A stretch of 64,000 nt of DNA, taken from assembly GCA_021229015.1 (NCBI GenBank), contig CM037795.1:20602889-20666888 (forward strand), given 5' to 3'. The notes beneath the pieces are model-generated. The model searched no databases, had not been told where the DNA came from, and worked only from the letters and a program-made list of their open reading frames with translations. The position numbers were made by a program, and so were the translations under genes. Origin of the DNA: Solen grandis (lineage: Eukaryota > Mollusca > Bivalvia > Adapedonta > Solenidae). Within the stretch, counting starts at the first letter, position 1; each line of letters begins with the position of its first letter. Shown here piece after piece: positions 1-10,764 of the stretch.

Positions 1-410
1 AGTTTCAGAAGATGTCGTTTAAAATTTTCACTATATACATTTAGGGCAAATAAGCCCAATCCCTGGCAGCCGTGTCTCTTTACGGGTCGGAATAATTTTA
101 GCAACCTTGGTAAAGGGTTACCCAAGGAACATCTGTACTAAAACATTTTGAAATCTGGCCAGTAATTTTAAAGGAGATGATTTTTAAATTTACATAATTT
201 TTTCTTTCTGTTGCCATGGCAACCTGAGTTCTACATGAATCAAATTTATTTTAGCAACTTTTGTGAAGGTTCATCCAAGGATCATCCTTGCCAAGTATAT
301 TCAAATTCTGTCCACAGTTTCAGAGGAGATGTTGTTTAAAGCAAATTGTTGAAGACAGACGCAGGGTGATCCTTAAGCTCACCATGATCATGTTGTGCTC
401 AGTTAAAAAG
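1..410 (+). repeat. 3' part of a hairpin-ended interspersed element
   Basis: Two diverged ~154-bp units, each starting near TTTAGCAAC (about 96 and 250) and ending near AGGAGATG, then a closing AGCTCACCATGATCATG / TTGTGCTCAGTT tail at about 376-405. The tail resembles the ends of the elements at 7511, 32690 and 51956. It lies in the last visible NCBP3 intron. Confidence 0.6.
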
Positions 411-743
411 AAACTAAATTAACATATTGTCTGATGCTGGATGTATTATCCAATTTTTCTGACAAGCACAAACTAGAAAATAACTGCGTCTAGAATTCAT
501 ACAAGGGACTAACTTTGTACATGAGATTTTAGAGCTTTACAAAATTTCCTTAACAGAGCTTTTTTCCTCAACACAAAATCCTATCACAGTTTTTTTTTCC
601 ACCCTTACCACAGACTTTTCAGAGGCGTCTTGCCCATAAAAAAAATATTTTAATGAATGATTTACCTCAGAAATTCTCTAAAAATCAATCCTTCCCCCTT
701 CAAAAAAAAAAAAAAAAGTCTTTGCTGCAAGTCCAAATTGTAC

Positions 744-951
744 CTGTTAGATCTCTGCTGCTCCTCTACATCATCTGCATACATCCGCATGGCCGGTTTC
801 TTGTTACGTCTACCCAAAAGCCTCTCCAACTCCTGTTCATCAACATCACTGTCAGAGCCCCGCCCCATTTCCTCCATAGGCTCCGCCCTCTCAATCACAT
901 GGGCAATGTCAACCTCTTCCTCACTTGCAGACTCCATCATTTCTTCAGGCT
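744..951 (-). CDS. NCBP3: NCBP3 exon with the MRMYADDVEEQ motif
   Basis: Acceptor ATTACAG and donor GTACAA; 2 nt in, 68 codons, 2 nt out. It holds an acidic stretch (EEMMESASEEEVD), then ELERLLGRRNKKPAMRMYAD DVEEQ, matching the conserved MYADEVE segment. The next exon is off the left edge; 1-743 holds only intron and repeat. Confidence 0.88.
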
Positions 952-3900
952 CTGTAATTCAATTACAGGACATATTATATTCATATATTGCATGCTTTAT
1001 CAGGAAAATGAGGGATCAAGTCATACACTATTCAAATTTTTATGGTATGGCTAGTTCGCAAAGTTTTATATTCTGTTACATCATCTGTTGTTACTGAATA
1101 TAAACATGTTTTAATTTATGATTAGACTGCTACATTTTTGTATTTCTTCTCATGAAAAAAAAGAGAGTAGAATATCTATTTTTTTGCTTCTTTCCAGCAA
1201 TAATATTGCCATGCTTTTTCAAAAGCTCATTTAATGGGATTTATTTTATACAAGCTGATGTTAATATTTCTGTCACTTAATGACAGTATACATAAAAACT
1301 GTATATTAACCTAAAGCATAAAATAAAATTTACAATGTTAAAAGATGAACATGATCTCTCACCTACAGTATTTCAGTCATTTCCCTTAAACAGAGTCAAC
1401 CAGTCCTGGAACTACCTTGTATATATGCTGAGTGCCAAGCAGGCAGCTACCATTACCAATTTTAATGACTTTGGTATTTGGTAGCCCATGACCTCCCACC
1501 CAAAATAGCAGACACTCTAACCCCTCAGCCACTGGGGGATGGTCAAGATCATGTTTGAGATATCTACCTGGTTCCTTAGCTTTCTTCTTTTTATCTACTT
1601 TGGTAGGTGAATACATTTCAAATTCTTCAACTTCAGTGGGAACTATAGAGTCAGAGAACAAGTCATCCCCATACGATATCTGTAACAAACAAAACTCTCA
1701 TGTTAAACAATTTGTTGTAGCTATGTTTGAAGTTCTCCATTGCTAAGACAATATGTTAGTCATATACAAGAAAGAACTCTTTAAGTTGGGAGTTCTGGGG
1801 ACATTTTCATTACACTTTGTACAAACAAATTTGATCCTATGTCTAAAGTATGTTATCCAACATATTGTCTATTAATTCCTTATTTACACAATAAAAAGTA
1901 AGAAAGGAGATACATTTCATTGCATTGATCAAACTAATCAAACTTTTGTGAAGAAAAAATATAAACATAAATACTATTTTACATCTGTGAAAGTGCACAT
2001 AAAGATGTCCTTTGTGTACAAATATAGGTGAAACAGCGCACTGGACTCCACTTTTTGGGAAGTCTGAAGGACCAAAAATTCTTTTGCAAGATATTTCCCA
2101 AGGACTTCTATCATTATAATCCAAGAATACACTGCTTATTGCAATATTTAGGTAATTAAAGATGGAGTTACACTCCCAAGTGCACTGAGGCATACCGGCA
2201 GATCCACAAATTTACTTCAAGCCAGCTGAGAGACTAACATGAAAAATCTCTGTGATCTGACTGGAGCTCAAACCAACAGTCGTGCAAGACTTCATCAGCC
2301 GCATATGGAAACATGGGCTTAAGGTTCCTGTTATATCTTGTATTTCTGCTGTGAAGAGCACCAACTTGAAGCACATACCTGGTCTCTACCTCCCACTTTT
2401 GTGTTATTTCCTGGTGAATCATCAGACTCTCTGATGTATCTCATCTTCTTCTTCCTTCAAATAGAGGGATTTATTTCACCATAAAATGTACAACCACACG
2501 GCAGAGTAATCCAGACATACTATCAACCAACTAAGACTATCACTACAGCTGATTAACACCCCAGCATCTAGCCTTGTCTTCATATACCCCGGGTAATGTG
2601 ACAGGGTGTGACATGAAGTGCTTGATTCCTATATAGCTCAAACTTTAACAACACATAAGAATTAAATGGCCATATCATGACATAACATGAAAAAGAGAGA
2701 AAAAATAAACTCTTTATTTCCAATTTAGTCCTTCAGTAGAAAGGACAACTACTATGCAGCATGAAAAACACTTCATTAAAACTTAAAATAATTTTTTCTA
2801 CAATTTTTTCCACTTAAAAGAGGCAATTTTCTTTCCTTTTTTTATTTCTCCTTTTTTTTTGCCCCCGCAAAAATATTTCCGTTCTTCTTGTCAACTGTGT
2901 TTCAAGAGGTTGAATATCATCCAATTAATCAAGCAAATGTAATTTGATTTCCTTCTATAAACGGAAAGTGAAACAATGTTCAGACATGGAATTGTAAAGT
3001 TTATGTAAAATGGGATATGACATGATGCAATACGAGTGATACCAATACAATCACTTCTCTTTGATAAGATGGGGTATAATTATCAATTAATAAATGATCT
3101 TGGTTAAAGAAATCATACTTACAAGAGCTGCTGATTAGGCCCTTCATACCTGTAGAAAAAAACAGCCATCATTACCAATACAAAATAGATTTTTTCGTTA
3201 TCTGGATGACTTGGCAGATTTAACAAAAACATGAGGGCAATAATGGCCCTACATAACTTACATGAGTATCACTGATATTCATATAGATGTCATGTTATTT
3301 ATGTTATTAAGATTGTGACTGGTTTTGATCAAGACTGCATAATGAATGTGGCTGCTTGATTACTTCAGAAATGACGTTGCTAGAGTGTACTATTTGCTCA
3401 GGTGAGCTACAAACTGAGAAATGTAACATATACGGAATAACATGCTACTATTTTGACATTAAGTTTATCAGATGAGGTTTGGGGAGTTATATATGACAAG
3501 ACTCTCCCAGCGCGTTCTGATAAACTTGATATCATAGCACAGAAGCATATTATTTCATTTATCTTATATCTTTGGTGAAAAAATGATAATATTAAAACAA
3601 CAAAAAAAACTGTGAGAAAAAAACAACATATTTTTGCTTATGTAAATTACAGGTGCATATGTATATAATAAAGGTCGGGTAAACAGAAACAGGGGTTAAT
3701 AAAAAAAAATTCTTTCTTTTTCTTTTAATTTCTCATTTTCTATGATTTTCAATGTCTTTTATTGACATTTTACCAATAAATTAAACTTTTCATTAATAGT
3801 ATAGCTGATAATTACACAGTGAAACATAAAAAACATTACTACATTTGTTGAACTATTGAATTACATAGCTCTGTCTTAAGTGCCAAAACTGTGCTGATTT

Positions 3901-6855
3901 CAAACTTGGAACATGGCTGGCTGTGACTCGTAGCAACTTGAACACATTATTTCCTGTTGAGTAAATACTCAGAGTTCCAACATTCAAAACAGCCCTGGAT
4001 CTGATTTGTTGGAAATTATTGGAGGACAGAAAGAAGCAAGGGAGAGGATGGGGTGACAAGATGCAATAATAGGATCAGAGAAATTATCTTGTGGAGCAGG
4101 GACAATTTCTGCATAACGCAGATGAATAAACAGGATCAGTGTGTGGTTCTGTGACGGTCTTCCCTGCTGACTGAGGTATTTGTGAGCTGTTTATATTTTA
4201 TGAACATTTTCCTTGTGTTTACAGGGACATTTCACTGCACTGTATTTCAGAATAGAGTATGGCCAGAGATCTGCATGATTTCTGTAGGGGTTATATCACT
4301 GTAGCAGGCGTTTCCTTGTCTAGTGATTTGTCAGTCCCCTTTAATCTGATTAAAATAGACCTTTCATACAAATACTGACATAGGCTATATTTAGTATTAT
4401 GCCTATGTATGTGGTAAAAGTGACTATGCATTACTGTCATCATTATGTTTATCCAATACTCTTTGTCATGATACAATTAATTCCATTATAACACAATACC
4501 TTGGTCTTGACTTCAAATACAGCATTATAATAGATCTTTACTCAATTTCTGTACAAAATGACAAACACACAATATCAGATTGTTTGCAGTTGTCCAACCT
4601 TCTTCACACTGTATTTCAGACATATTTATATTTGTGTGACTTTTTAGTCTACATGAGACAGAAACAGAGCTGCCTCACTGCCAGATCACATTGTAAACAA
4701 GTGGCATGATAATAATTTGACACAAGACCAACCAATCCTGAAACTATCCTAATATGCTGATATATTATCTTTGTATTTTAAACCCTTGATAGGAAATCAT
4801 ATCTTCCAAGTTACAGGGCATACACTATAATAACTTGGCCAGTATGACTATTTCTATAATCAGCAGTTATTGTTTGATGGAGTTTACAATTTCTGCAAAA
4901 GAAATTCAGTTTACCATAACCAGTGGGAAATATCAAATCAACAGAATCATCATAATACCTCCAAAGTTCGGGTTTCCAAACTTTTGATAAAACTTGCTTC
5001 TCTTTTCTGCTCCCCTGAGCTTGACATCAGCTGAAGAAAAACAAGGGATAAGTAGTGACTGCTAGGTGATTTTCATAGAGAAGAGCTGATGATGTCCATG
5101 AACCAAATGAAAATCACTTTTAAATATCTCAAAACAACCTGACTGTAACATACTTTACTTGAAACATACTTTATTTGAAACCCAATACTTTTAAAATTTC
5201 AAGTCAATTAGGAATATTTCTGACCCTAAATCAGTTCAGTGTATATAACAGCTCATTTGCTTTGTGAACTTATTTGTGTAAAATTACCAAATTAATGGCT
5301 AAAAATAAACATTCTGTTTAAAAAAATACTGTATGCTCACTCCTTAATTAATTATAACAATAATCATTTTCAAATGTGTAAGTGTACTCACTACAATAAA
5401 CATAAAAGACCAGAAGCCAAAACTAAACACAACAGCACAAACTGAATGTTTTGTTATGTTCCTTCAAATTTTAGGTTTTTCAATTTTTTTAGTCAATTCA
5501 CTATTTTTAGAAGTCTTAAGTTAATAAAGTTTTATTAAATACACAAAAGTATATCAAATATTATCATTGTTTAATAATTATTGCAATACTAAATAGTTGT
5601 AATTTCATATTGACTGCACCTATTACTTGGAAAATAAACAGGGTTTCCCATCTGTGACCTAAAAAGAAATAAAATAGCAAAGAGCAATTCATTATGATAA
5701 AACCTCACCCTTGGTTGCAAAACGCAGGAACATATGTGTTGCCTTGTTCTTGTAGGGAATGCCTAATCTCCATTTCCCAGGTGGCCAGGGTATGTCAGAC
5801 ATGTTCTTTTTCTCTATTTGGTCTTCCTCCGGTTCAGAATCTGAATCTGATATTTCCCCTTCCTCCATTCCTTCTTTCTCATCCTGAAACAAGTATGAAA
5901 TCCATTTTATAATAATACTTACTTTGCTTTCTTTGTTGATAATTCCATTAATAGTATAAAGAGACTTTTGTCCATATGAGACAGATATAGTACTGCCTCA
6001 ATACAATATCACAACATAGAAAACAGACATGTTATCACATTCAGCACAGTAATTGTAGCACTGAGCTAACCAGTCGTAGAAACTTCCCTTATATATTGAA
6101 AGCAAAGCTATGGAGACATACTGTAAAATGAAGCTAGACACGCAAGCATGTCATAGCTTGTGATAAACCTTGTGGTTAGGGTACATACAAACAGAAAAAG
6201 TGAATGTGTGTAATAAATCCTGGCCTCAAGCATCTGTGTTTTGCTCTAAGTAATACTTAAATTCTTAAACTAGGTAGACACACATTCTACCATTATTATT
6301 TTATGAAATATTCAAATACACGACTAAGTTAAAATGAATCATTACCTTAATTACTAACAATAATTAATAAGTAATAAAACATTTGGGTATTTTTATTAGA
6401 GAAACAAGACTAATGAAATTTGCCCTCAAGTATTTAAGTTTTACTTGGTGCTTAGCATTGTTGGTGGAATTCGACCCTGCTTGTAATCAGTATCAAATAC
6501 AACACCATGGCATGTTATTTTGTGTAAACCAGATCAATCAATCCCACTGTTGCTATTGGACACTTTGTAAATTAAAATAAATACATCTGTAATTATTGGA
6601 AAGGTTCACTTTGAAATCCTAATCTTAACAAACAGTGCTATTTTGTCTTGCTCACATCTGGATGAGAGAGAGAGAGAGAGAGATCAGCATCTTTTGTATC
6701 ACACAGTTGTAGTATGCATACATTATTTTCAATTTTCTTTTCCTCTGTCATCATTGCATCAGATGTTTTCTCATCTGTTAGATCCAGCATATCATCCTCA
6801 TCAGGCTTCTCCGTTGTGTTCCCAGAGACAGCAGTGTTTTCCTTGTCACTACCCT
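744..6855 (-). CDS. NCBP3: NCBP3 homologue, nuclear cap-binding protein subunit 3 (internal exons, both ends missing)
   Basis: Seven exons join in one frame on the minus strand: 6722-6855, 5709-5883, 4959-5030, 3119-3149, 2379-2454, 1568-1679, 744-951 (808 nt, about 269 codons). Each has AG/GT borders and the phases agree. Recognised from motifs I know in vertebrate NCBP3: MFLRFATK, then KFGNPNFGG plus MKGLISSS (human about MKYGNPNYGGMKGILSNS), then MRMYADDVEEQ (human about MTMYADEVESQ), set among acidic Ser/Asp/Glu-rich low-complexity segments. In vertebrates NCBP3 is a nuclear protein that pairs with NCBP1 in an alternative cap-binding complex for mRNA export. The N-terminal RRM-like region, with its WLDD-type cap-binding motif, would lie above 6855 and was not found. 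The 3' exons lie left of base 1. The family call is firm; the exon 3119-3149/2379-2454 junction is the weak point. Confidence 0.88.
1362..1540 (-). mobile_element. SINE-B copy beside an NCBP3 donor site
   Basis: On the minus strand it begins CCCAGTGGCTGAGGGGTTAG (tRNA-like A box), carries ACCAAAGTCATTAAAATTGG and GTAGTTCCAGGACTGGTTG, and ends in GACTGAAATACTGTAGG. It shares these blocks with copies at 36748, 55446 and 57706. Its 5' end lies about 27 nt from the donor of exon 1568-1679. Confidence 0.75.
1568..1679 (-). CDS. NCBP3: NCBP3 exon (acidic, ISYGDDLFSDS)
   Basis: Acceptor TTACAG and donor GTAGAT; 37 codons plus 1 nt, phase-matched on both sides. It reads ISYGDDLFSDSIVPTEVEEF then a Lys-rich end (DKKKKAKEP). 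A SINE starts about 27 nt downstream of its donor. Confidence 0.78.
2379..2454 (-). CDS. NCBP3: NCBP3 exon (KKKMRYIRESDD)
   Basis: Acceptor TTGAAG ahead of a GAAGAAGAAG tract, donor GTATGT. It reads KKKMRYIRESDDSPGN ... GGRDQ, a basic-then-acidic stretch where human NCBP3 has WKRRYHSRR. The expected Trp is not encoded in the model that keeps frame (see findings). Confidence 0.7.
3119..3149 (-). CDS. NCBP3: NCBP3 microexon (GMKGLISSS)
   Basis: Only 31 nt. Acceptor TACAG; it reads G-MKGLISSSC, following NFGG as the family expects. Two donors overlap: GTAAGT after TCTT (better consensus) and GTATGA four bases later. Only the second keeps the frame into the next exon as sequenced; the first would place a stop at the junction. 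Confidence 0.72.
3150..4958. other. NCBP3 intron without a recognised gene
   Basis: AT-rich intron. It holds the small inverted repeat at 3461-3527 and, near 4630-4760, a degraded SINE-B-like patch (ACATGAGACAGAAACAGAGC ... CCTGAAACTATCCTAATATG). No exon with family motifs was seen. Confidence 0.5.
3461..3527. mobile_element. 67-bp MITE-like inverted repeat
   Basis: Perfect 12-bp terminal inverted repeats, AAGTTTATCAGA at 3461-3472 and TCTGATAAACTT at 3516-3527, inside an NCBP3 intron. No clear target duplication was seen. Confidence 0.45.
4959..5030 (-). CDS. NCBP3: NCBP3 exon with the KFGNPNFGG motif
   Basis: Acceptor CTTCAG and donor GTATTA; 72 nt, 2 nt in and 1 nt out. It reads DVKLRGAEKRSKFYQKFGNP then NFGG, continuing straight from FATK as in vertebrate NCBP3. 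Confidence 0.9.
5709..5883 (-). CDS. NCBP3: NCBP3 exon with the FLRFATK motif
   Basis: Acceptor TTTCAG and donor GTGAGG; phase 0 in, phase 1 out. It reads an acidic start (DEKEGMEEGEISDSDSEPEE), then a Trp/Pro patch (WPPGKWRLGIPY), then MFLRFATK, the best-conserved central motif of the family. Confidence 0.9.
6223..6480. mobile_element. Palindromic foldback element, TTAGCGCTAAG family
   Basis: The right end reads TGGTGCTTAGCATTGTTGG then TGGAATTCGACCCTG, and the left end (CCTGGCCTCAAGC ... CTCTAAGTAATACTTAAATT) is its approximate inverse. The core TTTGGGTATTTTTATTAGAG matches the core of the element at 15225-15488 (TTCGGGTACTTTTATTAGAG). Members also lie near 13426 and 51171. Confidence 0.55.
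6722..6855 (-). CDS. NCBP3: NCBP3 exon (acidic linker)
   Basis: Acceptor TTTCAG before 6855 and donor GTATGC after 6722. The exon takes 2 nt from the preceding, unseen codon and then reads 44 codons (GSDKENTAVSG ... EEKKIENN), ending in phase 0. Rich in Asp, Glu, Ser and Thr, like the linker between the RRM-like domain and the central motif in vertebrate NCBP3. A (GA)n tract lies about 40 nt into the downstream intron. Confidence 0.8.
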
Positions 6856-6959
6856 CTGAAATTTTAAATTTTTTTACAGAGATTTCTATCTACTAAAAAT
6901 AGCATATCATCCCATAAGTCCAAACCATAATTGTTACTAAACCAAGAATTTTCTTTGTT

Positions 6960-7165
6960 TTGTTTGCTTGGATTAAACGTCCCACCTACAGTATTTCAAC
7001 CATTTGAGAACTGATGTCAACATGAGACAAATACAGTTATTCATTTACATTTCACTATATTATCACACTGTCAGTAACTGGCATGACACCACACCTGGTC
7101 ATATTTTCCTGGGCTTGCCAGTCCTGAAACTACCCCTATGTCCTAATTGCCTAGCGCAAGGGAGC
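6960..7165 (-). mobile_element. SINE-B copy (diverged)
   Basis: Reverse orientation of the SINE-B body: GATTAAACGTCCCACC, ACAGTATTTCAACC, GGCATGACACCACACCTGGT, CCAGTCCTGAAACTACCC, then GCGCAAGGGAG. The tRNA-like head is lost. It lies upstream of the first visible NCBP3 exon. Confidence 0.65.
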
Positions 7166-7510
7166 CACACAAGAGACATATTCAGTGCATCCTTCAGTAA
7201 TTTGCAGCCAGCGATCACTCATTAACCTCTGGTTATAAGGCTTCCTGATAACTACATTTGAATTTATACATCTATAAACTTTTGAGAGGTCTTAATTAAC
7301 ACCTCATAAAATTAGAATAATAGCACAAATGATACTGGAGAAACCATTCTCTGATTGACTGAAAAACTGGAGAAAAAACAAGCATTCTGAAAGTATTGCT
7401 TAGGCAATACTAAGTCCCCTACCAGCAAAAAGAAAACTAAGAACCTCCGCACCTCTTTACGCTGCAAACAAGTCAATTATTTGATTAAAATCAAATGACA
7501 GTAAACATAA

Positions 7511-9577
7511 AACAAGAGGGTCATGATGGCCCTGAATCGCTCACCTAATTATAAATGAGCAACATATGTTGGATTTTTCATATGGACCTACTTTTTGACC
7601 CAACTTCGAACTTGTCCAAGATTCTTGAAGATATGGCCAAAAAAGTTGCCTCTTGAGTGTTAACAAGGTTTTACTAAAATTTGACCTCATAATCTACTTT
7701 TGGACTCCACATGTCCCAAATTTGAACTTGTCCCAAGATTTTATAACAAGAGGGCCAAGATGGCCCTGTGTCGCTCACCTGAGTAAGATGGCTTTGTTAG
7801 GCATAATGACAAAAAATCTGGCATCTAAAAGTGTTTTTCTAACATTTGACTAAGTGACCTACATATTGATCCTACCTGAATTTGCACTCAACTGGGAATT
7901 CATGCAGTCATCATTCATATTAAGTTTAATGAAGACTGGGACAAAAATGTAGGCCTCTAGAGTGTTCACAAGGTTTTTCTTAGATTTGACCTGGTGACCT
8001 AGTTTTTGACCTCATGTGACTCATTTTCAAACTCATCCAATATATTAATTAGACAAACATCCTGACCAAATCTATTGAAGATTGGGCTAAAACTGTGGCC
8101 TCTAGAGAGTTCACAAGGTTTTTCTTAGATTTGACCTGGTGACCTAGTTTTTGATCCCACATGACCCAATTTCAAACTCATGCAAGATATCATGTATACT
8201 AACATCCTGACCAAAATTTATGAAGATTAGGCCAAAACTGTGGCCTGTAGGGTGTTCACAAGGTTTTTCTAAGATTTGACCTGGTGACCTAGTTTTTGAC
8301 CCCACATTACCCATTTTTAACTCATCCAAGATATCATGTAGACAAACACCCTGACCATTTTTTTAATGAAGACTGGGCAAAAACTGTGGCCTCTAGAGTG
8401 TTCGCAAGGTTTTTCTAAGATTTTCCCTGGTGACCTAGTTTTTAACCCCATGTGACCCAATTTATGAAGATTGGGCCAAAACTATGGCCTGTAGAGTGTT
8501 CACAAGGTTTTTCTAAGATTTGACCTGTGACCTAGTTTTTGACCCCACATGACCCAATTTCGAACTCATCAGATATATGTAGACAAACATCCTGACCAAG
8601 TTTCATGAAGATTGGGCCAAAACTGTGGCCTCTAGAGTGTTCACAAGGTTTTTCTAAGATTTGACCTGGTGACCTAGTTTTTGACCCCACATGACCCAAT
8701 TTCGAACTCATCTGAGATATCATGTAGACAAACATCCTGACCAAGTTTCATGAAGATTGGGCCAAAATTGGGCCTTAGATGTTCACAAGTTTTTCAAGAT
8801 TTACTGTGACCTAGTTTTTGACCCCACATACCCAAAACCGACAAACATCCTGATAAATTTCATGAAGATTGGGCCAAATATGCGGCCTCTAGAGTGTTCA
8901 CAAGGTTTTTCTAAGGATTTGACCTAGTGACCTAGTTTTTGACCCCACATAACCCAATTTCGAACTCATCCGAGATATCATGTAGACAAACATCCTGATT
9001 AAGTTTCATGAAGATTGGGCCAAATATGTGGCCTCTAGAGTGTTAACAAGGTTTTTCTAAGATTTGACCTCGTGACCTACTTTTTGACCCAACATGACCC
9101 AATTTCGAACATGTCCAAGATTTTATCAAAACAAATATTCTGACAAAGTTTCACGAAGATTGGGCCAAAAATGTGGCTTCTAGAGTGTTAACAAGGTTTT
9201 TCTAAGATTTGACCTGTGACCTACTTTTTGACCCCACATGACCCAAAATAAAACTTGTCCAAGATTTTATGGAAACAAACATTCTGAGCAAGTTTCATTA
9301 AGATTGGGCCAAAAATGTGGCCTCTAGAGTGTTAACAAGGTTTTTATAAGATTTGACCTCATGACCTACTTTTTGACCCCACATGTCCCGATTTCGAACT
9401 TGTCCAAGATTTTATAGAGACAAACATTTTGACCAAGTTTCATGAAGATTGGCCTAAAAATATGGCCTCTAGAGTGTTAACAAGCCGAATTGTTGATGAC
9501 GCACAACTGACGACGGTAGACGAACAAAGGGCGATCACAAAAGCTCACCTTGAGCACGTTGTGCTTAGGTGAGCTAA
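7511..9577 (+). mobile_element. Hairpin-ended interspersed element with a ~145-bp tandem core
   Basis: It begins AACAAGAGGGTCATGATGG then CCCTGAATCGCTCACC and ends AGCTCACCTTGAGCACG then TTGTGCTTAGGTGAGCT, a palindrome. A second 5' terminus starts at 7745, so it is nested or dimeric. The core is 11-12 head-to-tail units of about 145 bp (CTAGAGTGTTCACAAGG ... GAAGATTGGGCCAAA), two of them shortened. Related elements: 32690-33422, 45570-46275 (inverted), 51956-52845, and the tail at 1-410. No protein-coding capacity. The layout resembles the non-autonomous 'pearl'/Helentron-like elements known in bivalves; that assignment is inference. Confidence 0.8.
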
Positions 9578-9739
9578 AAAAGGAAAATCACTATTTTAAA
9601 GTCATTTTCTGTGTCCAAGGCCAATAATTTCGTCAAAAATCAGTTGACCAGATTGAAACTCGAACTTGATCTGTAATAAATGGTGGTAGACACACATACC
9701 AAATATCAGATCAATATCTGCAAGGGTTTAGAAAAAAAC

Positions 9740-9839
9740 NNNNNNNNNNNNNNNNNNNNNNNNNNNNNNNNNNNNNNNNNNNNNNNNNNNNNNNNNNNNN
9801 NNNNNNNNNNNNNNNNNNNNNNNNNNNNNNNNNNNNNNN
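9740..9839. other. Assembly gap (100 N)
   Basis: Exactly 100 N, probably a placeholder of unknown true length. The 28 bases just right of it (ATTGAATGAAGAGATTAACT then GATATGGC) recur about 126 bp further on. Confidence 0.99.
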
Positions 9840-9995
9840 AATTGAATGAAGAGATTAACTGATATGGCAAAAGCTTCATTGGAATCAATAAAATCTGATA
9901 AAAATGTTTGGTACATGTATATGGTTCACCATACATCAGTCCGAAAACTTTATTCATTGAACTAAGATTGAATGAAGAGATTAACTGATATGGCT
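9840..9995 (+). repeat. Direct repeat next to the gap
   Basis: ATTGAATGAAGAGATTAACT followed by GATATGGC occurs at about 9841 and again at about 9967. It may be a tandem array partly collapsed at the gap. Confidence 0.7.
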
Positions 9996-10395
9996 ATTAG
10001 TTACATGGGCTGGTGTAACCTTTTACATCATGCATACTTTCATTTATCGTATGACATTGTGCTTAAACAACGGTTTCCGGTTTCGTATTACCATGACATA
10101 TTTCCCTATATTTAACACGTTACATATTACTTTTAGACCAAATTACATCATTCTATATGTATGCATAGTGTGTTGAACTCGAACAGCTGGATTAATGTGT
10201 TTGATGCAACTAACTTTGATCAAAAAGATGCGTTGAGAATGTATGAGAAATACACACGTTAAATCGTTGTTTTCAGTTATTATTTGAAACTACCTCTTTA
10301 GTTTATAGTAATTAGTTCACATTCCGCTCATTCGTGTTTTGTTGTTGTTGTTGTTGTTTTTTTAATCGCGATTTACTGTCAGTAAAGGTCACATG
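9996..10395. other. No feature recognised
   Basis: AT-rich sequence with a short (GTT)n tract near 10340. No coding or known repeat signal seen. Confidence 0.4.
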
Positions 10396-10535
10396 ATTAA
10401 AAGAATCTTACAAGAATTGTCATTTCATATCAAATTTTACTTAACTCGTTCATGAGACTCGCTTAATAACATTTTCATGAACTCGTTTAGTTAAATTTGA
10501 TACGAATTAACAATTCATGTTAGATCCTATATATA
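10396..10535. mobile_element. ~140-bp foldback (palindromic) element
   Basis: The arm GAATTGTCATTTCATATC plus AAATTTTACTTAACTCG is answered in inverse by CGAGTTTAGTTAAATTTGAT-type sequence and AACAATTC. The two arms leave only a short loop around CATGAGACTCGC. Confidence 0.6.
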
Positions 10536-10764
10536 CACACATTTTGCAAACAGTGTATATCCATACCTGACAGCTTCCATATGGAACTATTTGCTGACTG
10601 GATTTACTTTATTATTATTTTTTTTTTTAGTCATGAGAAATTAAATTTGACTACCTGGTATTATTGGAATATAACAAACCAGAAAAGAGGTGGAGACTAA
10701 TATTTCATGTTGTAAGCGATTAAGACAAAACACTTTGCACACAGTATATAAGGTTTACAAAGGG

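Noticed and set aside
662..743. Continuation of the NCBP3 frame past 744
   Set aside because: It reads through the GTACAA donor into a poly-A-encoded Phe run; the exon ends at 744.
8144..8744. Open frames of 61-70 codons with repeated SCGVKN / KTRSPGQILEKPC patterns
   Set aside because: They are the reverse translation of the ~145-bp tandem core of the hairpin-ended element; the frame changes between units.
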